In this document: piece by piece, positions 44,086 through 57,989 of the stretch | Numbering within the stretch: position 1 is the first letter of the stretch | Layout: every line of letters begins with the position of its first letter | Assembly: GCF_026212465.1 (NCBI RefSeq) | Contig: NC_080063.1 | Location: forward strand, 7,387,702-7,451,701 | Source of the DNA: Amaranthus tricolor | Taxonomy: Eukaryota; Streptophyta; Magnoliopsida; Caryophyllales; Amaranthaceae | Reading direction: 5' to 3' | Length of the DNA: 64,000 nucleotides | Notes under the pieces: model-generated | The model's input: the letters and a program-made list of their open reading frames with translations, nothing else | The model's database searches: none | What the model was told of the DNA's origin: nothing | Translations under genes and position numbers: made by a program

Positions 44086-45609
44086 TGACCTGATTTTAAT
44101 TAATTTGACTTTATTTTAGTTTCATTTATTTGCTATAAATTTATTTTTGTCTATATGCTCATATAGTGATCTCCTCTCTTTATCTAATGGATGATTATAA
44201 CTAACCAATTAAATTTAAACAAAAAATAGCAATAAACAAACAATATAACAAAAATAGCAAAATTAGTGTGATATAATAATATAAATATGTTTTTATATGT
44301 TTCAAAATACAAAAAGTATTGCATTTACAAGATATTACAAAAATAAAATTAAATGAATGAAGAATATAGTGGTAGGCTGATGAGTGAACCGAAAAGCTAA
44401 CAAAATTTCAAACCCTATAAACCAAGCTTATGTCACTTTAAATAAGCAATCAATGTAGTTGAATAGAGAGTACTCCTCGGTCCGCTCAACAAAACTATTC
44501 ATGGAGAAATAAATTAAAATATGTATAAAAATTAAGAAAGATATTAGGTCATAATAAATAATAATGTAATGATTAGCAATAGAGGGACTACACTTCTCAA
44601 TCTCATAATATTATCTATATTTTCTTTATCTATTTCACAATACTTGTTATATTATTATTACATACTTCTCATAAAATAGCTTATAAATTATCTTATTTAC
44701 CCATGTATTATTTATATTTTATACCTTATTAATTATTATACTTTTGTTAATATATAATGGATAAAAATGATATTTTATTATCTACTAATCATTTCCTTAA
44801 TATTTATCGCAAATTGAAATTATTCAAGTATTATGAAAATAGATATGTTCAAAACATATCTGACTATCTACTATATATTTAACCTTATAATTGAATTCGA
44901 CTTTATTCTGACTTCAAAAATAAATAATTATGCAAACACAATATGAATATAAAATCGTAATTAAATTCAAAACACCTAATTCGAAATTAAGCTGATAATT
45001 CGAATTAATTGTTTAAATATGGAAGGGAGTTAGTATAATAAGAAGAGGAAATAAGAGTGAAAAAGAAGTAGCTAACTTTATTGAAAAAAAAAAGATTCTG
45101 TTAAGAGAACTTTACTTTATGGTTGGCTTGACCGGCTTTAGGAATTTTCATTCACTTTTGTGTCGCCGACTTGTGTGTCTCCTTTTCTCTCTTTATTCTT
45201 GGAGTTTTCAAACTGAATCCATTTCTTTTCACATTTCTTCCTCAATATCAGCTCCATGTCACGTAATATTGTTCTATTTGGTTTTAATATGGTTGTCTTT
45301 TTAATTTTTAATATTTTTAGTTATAGAAATTAAATTGACTATTTAATTTATATATAAAATATATCTCTTAATTAAATTTTCTTATGTAATAATTTGTGTA
45401 GATAAATTTGATATTAAGATTAAATAAAATTCTACTTTATTATATTTTAACTTATAAATTAAAAAAACCCCTATAGAAAGAGTAATTGTTTCTCAAACTG
45501 GAATAAGACTCGATCTCTATGCTTTAAGATCAGTATCCAAAAAGATAAACAACAATTCAAAGATAGCTGCCAGTTTCCATATCTATACAAAAGTATTTAG
45601 GTTTTACGC

Positions 45610-45610
<1 letters not shown>
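44086..45610. other. Intergenic DNA between MCTP and CNGC
   Basis: Very AT-rich with no supported gene. The plus-strand frame at 45119-45304 has no recognisable content. Confidence 0.55.

Positions 45611-45654
<44 letters not shown>
45611..45654. repeat. (TAA)n microsatellite
   Basis: About 14 uninterrupted TAA units lie roughly 200 bp beyond the CNGC stop codon, perhaps within or just past its 3' UTR. Confidence 0.95.
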
Positions 45655-45655
<1 letters not shown>

Positions 45656-45851
45656 AGCCATAAATTCACTCTTACAAATTTCATATTTGCTACTGAAAAG
45701 CCAAAATAAGGTCCACCAGAAAGTATGCATATTTTGTGAGTAAGTATATTACATAAACAACACTCACCTTCCAAGGAACCACAACAAAATGTAAGTAGTT
45801 AGAAATTACAGTAACCACTTCAAAAGCGATCCCATGAAGACGAACAAGCGG

Positions 45852-48800
45852 TTAGTCCATGTCTGCTGAAAAGTCCGGCTCCGGAGGTTTAGGTGGTTTT
45901 ACTAAAACACTAGCAGCCCTGGAAAGCCGATTACGATGAACTCCGCGAAGAGCATTAGCGGCAAATCTAGATGCTAGAAGGGTGGCTCCAAGGCTATAAG
46001 AACCAACACTGCTCTTCATTGATGCTTCAGCTTCTTCTTCCTTGCGGCGTTGTTGCTCCATCATTTTCCGCTTCAAATAACGGCGCCAAGCGGCTTGAAT
46101 AAAGCGAGCAGCCCATGTTTTCCACTGTTGTGAGTAGAATCGGAAGGTATGTTGAACTTGTCTACTATGAAGGCGCCTAAACTGGCTTGCTACAAATTTG
46201 AGCTCCTCGGCTTCAAGGGCAAAGGCTTCAACTTCTGTGACGGCTTTCACTGTTCGAGTTGATGATGGGAGGTTAGAACCCGATTTGGGATCTAATGCCC
46301 ATGTTAGTAGCTCGTCACCACAAAAGTCGCCTTCTTTTAATAAACTTCGGTTTAAAAATCCACTTCGTCCACCGTCGGTGGTTTCACTCTCAAGGCGACC
46401 ACGAATGATGAAGAGCATTTCATCAACTGGGTCACCTTCACGGAGGATGTATGTTTTTTCTGTGTACAAACTTGGCTTCAACCGCTCACATATGGCATCC
46501 AGCAACCTATCGTCCATATTTTCAAACAGAGGTACCTATTGACAGGCATCGAAGTCAATACAATTATGTGCGAGGGAAAGAGATATGAACATGATTAAAT
46601 CCCAAAAGAAGAAGTTAAAATAAAAGAAACAAACACTGAGAAATGCACAAAATGAACCGACTTGAAGACCAATTTTCATATCAGACTAACACATTACTCA
46701 CAAGTTCAAACATTTCAGCATAATAGAAGTCATAACAGAGCATAAGGTTATCTGACACCAACTAATGTGTCAATCATTTACAACTAGATAAGTCAAATTA
46801 GGCCTGCATGCATAAAGTTTCCTACACTAATGATTTTGTGGAAGAAAGTAGCCTCAGAAGAAAAAGGAACAGCATCCTCCTCTACAGCAGGAATATTACT
46901 TCTTAAGAAAACCTCGTCATACACATCTGAGTATTGTTAAGCTTGAACTCCCAAGGTATAATTTGGAGTCAAACTTCTAGATTGGCTAGATAAGATGAAA
47001 GTGCAAAGCCAAAGACTTCCAAAGCTCAGACTTCGAGTACGGATATAGCAAGGAGTTATACCAAAGTGGATAATCATATAGATCAAATTAGCAAGGTAGG
47101 GCCTTTTCAAAAGAAAAAAAAAAAAAAGTAGCATGCAAGGGATTGTGAAATCGTAGAATCGTGTTCTAATGCTACCGCTTATAATTTTATTCAAATTAGG
47201 ATCGGAAAATCCTAACAACGTACGATCCCATTTAAGACCTGATAAAATCATAGCGTGGTTGCGGTGACGGACACGGTGGTGCGTTATGCGGTTGTTGTAC
47301 TGCTAAATATCGGCCTAAACCATGAAATATCGCTTGAAATGGTCTAAACACATTTTTTTTACATCTTTATGATGAGCGTAATACCGGTTTGATAAATATG
47401 CAAAACTTTACAATATAGTTGATACAATACGATATGATGTGGCCTTGTTTTAACACTATGGATACAATTGTGCATTTTGATAACAATGGAAGTAAATGAG
47501 TTTGATGGTGAAGAAAGTGGGTGTCTGGGCAACATTGTGTATTTTGGAGGTTTTGGGTGATGGGAATGGCTGTGGTAAACTTTTATAGGTAAAACAACAA
47601 AGGCAGTAATATTGAAGCCTTTTTTCTCTTAGTTGTTTGATTAAGGTGGATATAATGAAAGTGTATAATTTAGGCAGTCCGTCCAAGAGATTCGTTTTGC
47701 TTTTGATTTGCCTCATAAAACGGAGAAGATTATCATGATGTGTGTGACTTTAGCTATATATTCCCTTTTGATAGTTATCTTATTGAGGTGATTCAAGCTA
47801 GGAGATGTTTGAGGCAAGGGGATCCTATGTGCTATGAATAGAATACTATGCTAGATTGATGGGGTTGGTTGGGACGGATCCTAAGTTCAGATGCATCCTA
47901 TGTGCAAGCACTTGGTTCTTTTCATTGCTCTTTTATTGCAGAGCCTCCACGAGTTTGCTTCTACCTCATGTATATTGGTGGAGCCGTGGAGTATGATTTC
48001 AAATATCTGCATGGCTTTTGGTCTTTCAAGGGGTATTATGCCATTTAGATATCTTGGTGTTCTTATGTTCCCTCAACAGGTTCTTGTCCTAGATGGTGCT
48101 CTTAAACTTATGAAAATGAAATTTGGAAAAGATTTATCGGTTTAGCAGCAAGGGGCTTGATGGACCAAGCAATATTAGCTGGGACAAAGTTGTACTCCCA
48201 AGAAACAAGGTGGCATGTGTGTTAGAAGTTTGAAAACATGGAACAAGTTAGAAGCAGGAAGGCTTGTATATCAATTGGCTGACACTTACATCAAATCAGT
48301 CTTCTAGCAGGTCCTTTAGGCTTTAAGAAGCTACGTAAGACTAGAGATAATCAGAAAGGCAAGTAACTGACTGGTCATCTGGGGGAGGGCAGTATTACTA
48401 GCTGTCGTGTTCTGTAAAAAGGAAAGTTAACTGGGCCAAGGGAGTCCGGCGTAGTACCTTGTTTCCTAAGCATAGGTTCATTCTTTGGCTTGCTGCTCAC
48501 AATAGCCTAAATACTAGGGATAGCTAGAAAGCTTACTGAAATGGGGTATTGGTGATTCTCTGCATTGCTCTATTTGTCTTTTGGCTGCTGAAACTAATGA
48601 TCAAATTTGGTTTCAATGTCCTTTTGGCAAAATTGTCAAAATGAAGAAATGATGTGGTTGCATATGACTTACACAACTTCAGGGGATGCCAGTAAATGGA
48701 GAATGATTATACTATTATAGCTTCCAGAGTGAGGAAATGTTACTTAATTTCTGCTATTGGTTGCTTGAGTAACTAGTCATATGTTCATCCTTTGTTGCCG

Positions 48801-51800
48801 TCTAAAGCAAAAAATTTAAATCCAACTAAGTTCAAAAAGCAAGATGACCAGTTACTCTAAAACAAGTAATTTCTCATGCTCCGCAAATTAAATAACAGAA
48901 AAATGTAGTAATCATAAACATAAACATGTAAAAGAGATAAGGAAGATGAGGGCCAAACAAAAACAAGGGAATTACCCGTCGGACTAATGCAAGACACAGA
49001 TGACGCTTTATGTCCCTCCTCAGATCCTTGGGTAAACTCCTGACCAAACTCTCTTCATCAACTCCACGTGTTTCAAGCCATTTGTATTGATCATAACGTC
49101 TAACGCGTTCTCTAAGTTCTTGTGGCAACAAACGGTGATGCATCCACTGCTCTGAATCACGCCTTTTGACCCTCATCTCTTCAAGTCGAATTGTAAGAGA
49201 TTGAAGATAAGTCTGCAACAGAGTGTAAAATCACAAAAATTATTGTGATCAAACATATTTCCATCTTTTCATTTAAACTCATTCAATAGTAATTTATAAC
49301 TCATCCTGAAGCCTATTTCATATCCTTTACATCATACTTCAGACCATTTTGTGAGAGAAAATGGCCATGTAGCATTTAATAAAGAAACAGAAGTATAATG
49401 TTTTACTGCAACTGTATACTTATACAACGGACCTACTAATAACCTCTCACAAAGTGGTTGGTACATGGTGCAAGTAAAAAGATATGAAGGAAGTATAAGG
49501 AACAAAAAAGATACAAAAAAAAATTCTCAAAAGCTAATAGCTCAGCATTCTATCACGGATTAAGTATAGAAGTATATAATTATTAGCCATATACCTGCAT
49601 ATTACCAATCAAAAGAGCAAACAAGATAAGCCCAAATATTGCCAGTGCAATGGAAAATATCACCTCTCCTGGATATGTACTGGTTTGAAGACCTTGTCCC
49701 AGTGTACTGTGGAACATAGAAAGGAAACCATATTGAACAGAATTTTCATATATCAAACTCATTATTTCTCATATAACCACCCAGAAACCAAATAAACTCA
49801 CCTAGGATATAATAAAATGCAATTAAACTTTAGTACAGATTTTTCTAGTCAATGAGACTTCAACAGTGATGATAAATGCAAGTGGTTTAGATAATTTGAA
49901 CATAAAACATGGTAATTCATGATTACATGTTTATTGATACGCAAAAATAAAAAATTAAAAAAAAAGCTTTAACTCAGACCTCAGTTTAACACTTTAACCA
50001 CGCATCTTTTCCATTCAATCTTTTGTAATTGTCCTTTGATTACATTCAATGTTTCGTTATATATTTACATTTTACATACAAATCGATACATTCATATACA
50101 TTTTCTTTTCAATCTTTAGTAATTTCATCTTATGGCCAAGCTAGTCCATGACAAATTCCTCCAGTCAAAATATAATTGGCAAGTGAATTTTAATAATCGA
50201 GTAGCTAAAGATTGATTCAACACAGTTTGTTATATTTGACTTCAAAAAGTAGGAAACAGTCAGGTGAGAGTGTAATTCAAAAGGCCTAAAGCTTAAGAAA
50301 GAGAGATAACAAGAAAGGTTAAAAATCAAAACACGAAAAAATGATGGATTCACATGAAAATATTGTCAAACATTAAACAAAAATTGTAGGATTGAGAAAT
50401 AGAATTAATGTAAACATCCAGAACACCATTTCACGAGAATAGTGATCTGGATAGTGGATATGGTTTAAATTAAAGAACGGCAGGTGTGTAACAAAGAAAA
50501 CCAAACCCAAATTTTTTCCAAAGAATAATTAAGTGCACAGTTGAGGATTCTCATTTTATTGTTGCAGAGCCAGACACAAGCCAAGTTGAAAGTTTGACCC
50601 ATTTGGTCATTCCTCAGAAAATGACCTATTATATCAATCATATTCAACTCAGAAAAAGAAAACTACACAAAACACTCAATTAACTAACATTCACAAAAAC
50701 AATGTCATTTTGCGTATCTAATCCCTCTATCGTCACAATCTCAAAGAGACAAAAGAATATCAATCATCGCAAAAATGTAAAAATGACAGCTTATAAGCAT
50801 GAAACTAGTAGCAATGTCAATAAAAGTAACAGACAGCAGTACAGAATAATTTGAGATAATTCTCACAAGGAATTTACCTTAAGTTCTGCAGCCCCCACCA
50901 TAAGCAATAACAGTACTTCGATATGAAATTACTTGATGAGAAAATGCTAGAAGTCAAAGCCTGTTTAAAGATTCCAAAGTCAAATCCATCATCATCATCA
51001 TCTTTCCCAGAGCACGTAGCATTGAGTAGTGAAACACTCATTTTGCTCCAACTATCATATCCCTGTGACTGCTGATTGTCGCAATACAAAAAATTTGTCG
51101 TGCAGCTTTTATGATTGTTGTTACAAACTCTCTGCCAACAAGCATCATTGCGCTCCATACCTAGAAGATACCATAGAGCCCCAACTATCTGTAACAATGT
51201 CATTGAAAAAAGAAAGTCAGCCTCAAAGTTTATGTTTGGGATAGAAATTGACAGCAAATTAAGTAAAAGATCCTTGTTATTATGGTAAATAGCATTTGAT
51301 GCCTTTACCACCATTATGTTATAGATTATTCGGCAAATTCAAAATTATGCCTAATATAGACATAGCAGATAAATATATGTACATATTAACAATTTTCTCA
51401 AGATGAATTAAGTAGCTTTTGTATTAGGGATAGGGAAATTACATCATGGAAAACCCTATCCTTCAAAGGAGCCGTACGAGATAGTTGTAGCCAGTGTTAC
51501 AATAAATACAGAATTGTTCATCTTCTCCTGTAATTAAATTCAACTTCTATTTCCTTGGGCACACAAAGATATCAGAGGCTAGGTCCACAAAATACTGATG
51601 CATTTAAAACAGATAAATTGTACACTAGATCAACCCACCAAAACCAGTCACATAAAAATACACCCCAACGCAGATACTACTACCAAGGGTCAATCAAAAA
51701 CAGCCTCTTAGTCTTTGTTAATTGTTACCAATAACAAGGGTAAGGTTGCATACATTCCCCCCCACCCCCCTATGGTTGTTGAATCTCAAGAACCCATGTG

Positions 51801-54800
51801 AATAGGAAAGAGAGGGAGAAGAAAAGAAATTTAGAAGAGGAGAAGAAGATTGTTTTATTTCATTTTGTTTCATCAACTCTAGTACACCCTTATGTCTCCT
51901 TTTATACTACTAAGAGTCTAAAACTAACACAAACATCCACTTATAAACATGACCTGAACCAAGAACCAGCAACAAACACATCCAAAGCACACAAAATTCA
52001 ATAACCAGCAAGCATTAACCCCCTTAACTGCAGGTGAAGCAGAAGGGGAAAAGCCAAATTTTTTTCTCTGAATGCTACTGAACCAAAAGAGAAAACTGTG
52101 AATCAATTAAACGACATACAGCCACAATCATCGAAGGGTTTCTAATGGTGATGCAGTTACTTACATGGCTACAGAGCATGTAGAGAAGTAGATAGTATGC
52201 GGCACCAGCCCATGCAGTTTCAGCAAAGACACCTGATGTCCTTTTTAACTCTGAAAATAGAGGAATGATTCTGAGAAATCTAGGGACATATTGAATCAAG
52301 ATTATGAACAGCAAAGCCTGCTTGGTTGCATATACATCAGAACCTTTCAGCCTACGTAGATACCTCCAGATAACAATCTGCAAAAGGAATTCAAAAGATA
52401 GTGAAAAAAAGGATGAAGCAAGGACAGAAAACTCCTTAGCACATGCATATTTTCAACCCAAATGAAATTCAGCTAAATTTGATTTATACTAACTACACAT
52501 TTTTTTGTAACTTGTCTTCTTAGACAGACAATAAGCAGGTACCAACATACAAATAGACCAACACTCATCAAAACTCAATACTTGATGCATAATTATTTTT
52601 TTTCTTAGGGACTCCCAAAGAGAGGGTTTTACAAGTGGGTCGATATTATTCTTGTTATTTCAATGAGCTTGTTTAGGACTTCAATGTTTTCAGTTTCATC
52701 AAAATGTATAATAGTCTCTTTAACCTATATAAAGGAATATGTAATACATCATTTTGGTGTGTGAGCTTGTGAGCTTGATCTTGTATCCGAGTGTTCTTGC
52801 AAGATCATTTAAGTATTTTTACTTAGAGTCCATATATATCCCTTTCAGATTTATATGAATATGTGTTCATCCTGGATGAAGCTAGAGATTAATAGTTCTT
52901 TGATTTCGGATTATAATTGAAAATATAACATTGATCTTATAAAGTAAAGTTCCAAATAATTTTTGCATTCAAGGGTCGATCGAACACAACTTATTTATTA
53001 TTACAAGGGCAAGGTTGCATACATGTGACCTAAAATCCCCGATTAAGTTGGAGGCAATTGGCAATGGATTGATGACATTGTCGTTATAATTTTGAATAAA
53101 TACTAATTATTCAAAAACTGGTACTCAAATAACGCTAGAAAAAATGCTTGTTATGCACACAAAGAGTGAACCACTTTTGTGGCAGTGAACACATGGAATC
53201 AGCTTTGAGGTATGGTGTCTTGATAGGCACAAGGAGCATATTATACCTTTGTGTAGTACATTATGACAGAAAGCGAGGACTAAAATCTTGTGGCTACGCA
53301 GCTATTTTAAGGTATTGTACACGTGCAAGAATGCAATTTCGATCTCAATTGCAGTAAAAACAAAGTGATGTGGTAATAAGGGTGATCGCACCACCAAATA
53401 TCATCCAAGATCATCAGATATTCATATTCCTCTTGAAACGACTTAATGTAGTCCTTTACACAATTACACCTTTATGATGCAAATAATATTTGTTGGGTAG
53501 ATTTGAAAACCTTTACAACTAGGCTGAGGAAACTTAATTTTGCGCACTATGGTTGCACAATGCCAAAGTGTGTCGGACATGATTTCAATCATAGTATAAG
53601 GACTTAGATGTAAAACATTACTCCCTCTATCCCTATAAGTTTCGTACACTTCCTTTTTTTAGTCAGTCCCTTTTATTTTGCTACAATTCCTTCTATGGAA
53701 ATCTCCACCACTTTCTTTTATTCATATGCACACATGTCAACTCTCCTTTACTATTATATGGTTCCACGATTTTTTAATCTTTGTGCAAAATTCTTTTGTT
53801 GCAATCTAAAAGGGATTGAGGGAGTATCTTCCATGAATGAGTCAAGTCAGTAGTCACTAAGAGTGTTTGTCTATTTATGCATGGATGAGAACTTTAGGGG
53901 ATCGAAGTAGGCCACCCCCTCCATTTCATATCCACCCCCCTGCCGGAACCAAAATGACAATTCCGTTTATAGCCTTCTTAATGTCAGCTTCACCTTTGTT
54001 GGACTCCTAGGCCCATCCTCCAAGGCATCCTAGTAATATTTATAGTTTATGCAATTTTTATAATGTGCTACTATTGTTGTATAATATTACTGCATCATCA
54101 ACCCCCAAAAAAGATAAAAAATTGCCAGATGTTAAGTTTGAACTTCAACTATACAAACACGCACAGCAAGACACGAACCAACAACATGCTTGCGTTCATA
54201 TAGTTTTCTATTACAATTAATTTGGTTCAAAAAAGGAGCAAAAATACATCTAATAAAGTGGCCAGTTTTCAATTGGGAACGCCTTAATATACATGGACAA
54301 CGAGAAGTGTAGAAAATTATGGTAATTATTTTACTCGAGTAATTGACATTGTAAATACAACGCCCTTAAGGTGTCTCATAATGCAAATCCCAGTTTCAAA
54401 AAAAGAAAAGAAAAAAATAAGGGTGTTAAGGTAGCTTTTCATTACAAACAATATTACACTCCTTATATGATTAAAACGGGCCATCAACAATATATGCATG
54501 ATAATTTTCAAGAGTAAGAGGCAAAGTGCTCACATAAGAACATATTAAGAAACAAAAGAATGATGATTTCAAAGCAAAAAAGAAACAAAAGAATGATAAA
54601 ATGAAATTCAAACCTGTGGTAAGGGCAGCACTGCAAGAAAATCAATAATAAAATACCCCAGCAGATACCGCTTAGCAATCTGCGCAAAATCAATGACAAG
54701 TTCACCCCGTCCAAATACTCTAGATGATGGAGCAATGTATGCAGTTTGAAACTGGAGAGCCATGCGGATGAGGTAGAAAACATCTATTACAGTCCGCACT

Positions 54801-56231
54801 GTAGTTACTGCAATCGCTAGCTTTCGATCTATTCCTAGACAGTTCATTTTTGGATTGACAATTGGAAGAAAGAAAAAAAAGGGATCCACGGAAACAGAAA
54901 AAATACATGATACAACGAAAAGTTTATTCCAAAGTTGCAGAAATTTGTCTTGCGGATCAAAAATCTTTTTATTGGAGACTTTTAGATCTTCGGGAAATAC
55001 TGCTCGAGAAACTCCGAACTTAAGCGATCTTCCAATGGAACGAAGTCCTTCAGAACCTTTCTTCATCCCTCTCTTAAAGGAATTAGATTGGGCTTTATTT
55101 GCATAGTTAGTATTAGCACAATTAAGCCCCTCAATACCAAACCGGCATTTGTTCACTCCAGCAGACATGGGAGATAATGACGCTGTAGAATCTAAGTCAT
55201 CCAACCTACACAAATCATTAAGCAACATACAGTACAACATACTCAAATACTGAAATCAGCATAAAGTTCACTGTAAGGTTTCCTGACCAACCAACAGGTA
55301 AGGCTAAGACTACGAGAATGACGACTTTTGTGCGTGTGTGAGTGTTACTCAATGATTTATCATGTTGAGCAATATATAAACGACCAAATAATCAAAAAGA
55401 AGATGGGAAAAACAGCAATATGCCTGAAAGAATTTGCTTACTTCCAATCTATTTTGACCTTTAAGAAGTCAAGCAACTCAAATTAGCAGTCATGAATCAT
55501 GTTCAATTCTTCGCCAAAATTCCATAATGCTTAATATTTCTAGCTTCCTAACAATGTAAAAGAAAAAAAAAGGATCCGTACAAGATGATTAACATTTCTA
55601 GTTTTCTGTCTCACATAAATGAAAGTCAAACAGCAGAATATACTCGTATATAGCAATGCAAAAAGTCTGAACAATGATCAGTCTGTTCACCAATTTTCCT
55701 CTTAGGACTAGATTATGAAATTCTGTCACTCTGTCATACACCTATCTTAAGTCTACTTGCTATGGTATAAACTTCGCAGGATGGAGTAACAAATAAAAAC
55801 ACAATGATCCATCTAACAAGAGCAAAATTGTTTGAAGAGTAATACAATCGCCGACATACCGAAAATTCGAAAATAAATGAAAAGATCAGTATTTAAACAC
55901 CAGAACATGGCATGCAAATATTTGAATTCAGATATTGGCTAAATGCAAAGAATCATAAAATTTTGAAAGAAATTTTCACTAGAACTTTTATTTCTCAAAT
56001 ATATTTCTCTTATACTTGGATTATCATTTATCACAGGCAATACTTGGAGGTAAACATTAAATATCCCCACCCAACAACAAAAAGAAATAAATAATAATAA
56101 GTTGGACTAATAACATGGAGATAAAATAACCACAAATCTTCATAATACAGAAATAAGCAACAGAAAAAGATAAGAAGTGATGGGTACCTTACAAACTTGT
56201 CCTTCTGACCATAACCACAATCGAACATCAT
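45852..56231 (-). CDS. Cyclic nucleotide-gated ion channel, group II (CNGC5/6/9 type), 730 aa, seven coding exons
   Basis: These are plasma-membrane, calcium-permeable cation channels regulated by calmodulin and linked to calcium signalling (root hairs, guard cells, heat). Coding exons: 56231-56188, 55205-54614, 52377-52165, 51188-50878, 49706-49595, 49212-48976, 46535-45852. Each junction restores family sequence (DKFVR|LDDLDS, PLPQ|IVIW, CSH|IVGALWYL, LQNLS|TLGQG, GNMQ|TYLQSL, VRR|VPLFEN), and 2193 nt closes the frame. The voltage-sensor-like module is in exons 2-4. The pore filter GLQNLSTLGQG is at about 382-392, the cyclic nucleotide-binding domain at about 500-620 with its cassette GDFCGDELLTWALDP (572-586), then calmodulin-binding FRRLHSRQVQHTFRFYSQQW and an IQ motif FIQAAWRRYLKRK (648-660). 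It ends KPPEPDFSADMD. CNGC5 looks closest, but a single-gene symbol is not justified. Two adjacent ATGs start the frame; the first is used here. Confidence 0.97.
46536..47789 (-). other. CNGC last intron, part without a gene
   Basis: This is the left part of the 2.4-kb intron 6. It is mostly AT-rich. The part 47250-47330 is GC-richer (GCGGTGACGGACACGGTGG) and looks repeat-derived. No coding signal was recognised. Confidence 0.45.
47790..48660 (+). pseudogene. L1-type LINE reverse transcriptase, decayed, antisense in CNGC intron 6
   Basis: On the plus strand, in shifting frames, it reads LRQGDPM (about 47810; LRQGDPLSP in live elements), HPMCKHL (about 47894), MPFRYLGV (about 48030), then FPKHRFILWLAAHNSLNTRD (about 48460-48525) and CSICLLAAETNDQIWFQCPF (about 48565-48625). 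These are successive blocks of a plant non-LTR reverse transcriptase and its zf-RVT tail. Stops and frameshifts separate them and the YADD-like catalytic block is not intact. The insertion is opposite to the host gene. Confidence 0.75.
51699..51770 (+). mobile_element. SINE 3' portion, family 2, copy 2 (CNGC intron 3)
   Basis: ACAGCCTCTTAGTCTTTG, then AACAAGGG and GGTAAGGTTGCATACATTC, followed by a C-rich run. It matches copies at 33650-33745 and 52970-53040. Confidence 0.55.
52970..53040 (+). mobile_element. SINE 3' portion, family 2, copy 3 (CNGC intron 2)
   Basis: GGGTCGATCGAACACAAC, then TTACAAGGGCAAGGTTGCAT and ACATGTGACC. This is the same family as the copies at 33650-33745 and 51699-51770. 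Confidence 0.55.
53621..53824. mobile_element. Stowaway-type MITE (CNGC intron 2)
   Basis: The left end CTCCCTCTATCCCTAT and the complement of the right end, CTCCCTCAATCCCTTT, are inverted repeats. TA lies directly outside both ends. 204 bp, non-coding, typical size for the class. Confidence 0.8.
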
Positions 56232-56880
56232 TGAAGGTCAGATACATGAATAACTCTACAAACAAGGAATCAACATTAAAATTAGTAAATTAATAATCAA
56301 AACATCCACTAAAAGAACAAACAGTTCATATTCAAATTGATTCAATGTCAACCTGCATAAAACAAAACTACTTCCAATTCCACCCTTAATCTTCATTGAA
56401 AAAATCAAAAAAACTAAATAGCTAAACAAAATCCTTAAGCATAATTAGCTAAAACAAACTACAACTTGAAGGATCCATCAAGTATCCGATCTAGATCACA
56501 ATGAAATGAGATAAACCCCAAAAAATTCAAGAAAAAAAAAATCAAAAAAATGCAGAAAAATAAAGGGGGTGAAAGAAACATACATAAATAAGAGGGTTAG
56601 ATATAGGATTGAATGAAATTATGTAGCTGAGTAGTTGAAATCTCGTGAAGATGGGACGTTTTCTGAGTAAAATTATGAGTCTGAGCAAAGTTGACTAGGA
56701 ATTTAATGGTCGACAGAGAGATAAGAAGTGTAAAAACTAAAGAGTTAGAGAGAAAAAGTAAAGGAGTAAGAGAGGGAAGAAATGGAAGTCAAAGTGAAGA
56801 AGATGGAGATGGATGTAGGATTGAGGATTGATATTAGAAGCTTAGGTAGATATTTCACTGGGGAAATTGCCGGCCACCGG
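56232..56880 (-). promoter_or_regulatory. CNGC 5' UTR with a probable leader intron
   Basis: Upstream of the ATG, the minus strand has an acceptor-like CTTGTTTGTAG ending at about 56258. A pyrimidine-rich block (about 56584-56850: CTTCTTCACTTTGACTTCC and similar) ends at a donor-like GTATGTTTC near 56582. This fits a non-coding first exon, a leader intron of about 325 bp and the first coding exon. Confidence 0.5.
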
Positions 56881-57151
56881 CGATTGGACTGCGTAAACGA
56901 CTTTTACTTGTTGTACATGACTCATGAAAATTTTGTCCCATATGTTTTTTTTTTTTAAAAAAAAAAATTAAGTAGGCTAGAGAAATTTCTTAGCAAAGAA
57001 AAAAAATTAATATTTTGTAGTTTTTAGATAAATTTTTTATTCTTTTTTACCTTTCTTAACTGAATAAAACAATATAACATAAAATAAAATAAAAAAATTT
57101 CTAATTTCAAAAATCATTTCTTTTTGTATTTCTTTTTATATGCCGAACTTG

Positions 57152-57989
<838 letters not shown>

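Larger units (their letters stand above)
52378..54613 (-). other. CNGC intron 2, repeat-bearing
   Basis: This 2.2-kb intron contains a SINE portion (52970-53040) and a Stowaway MITE (53621-53824). A segment at about 52600-52840 has CCTATATAAAGG followed by a G/T-rich leader (GAGCTTGTGAGCTTGATC), as in a solo LTR, but I could not find its ends. Confidence 0.5.
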
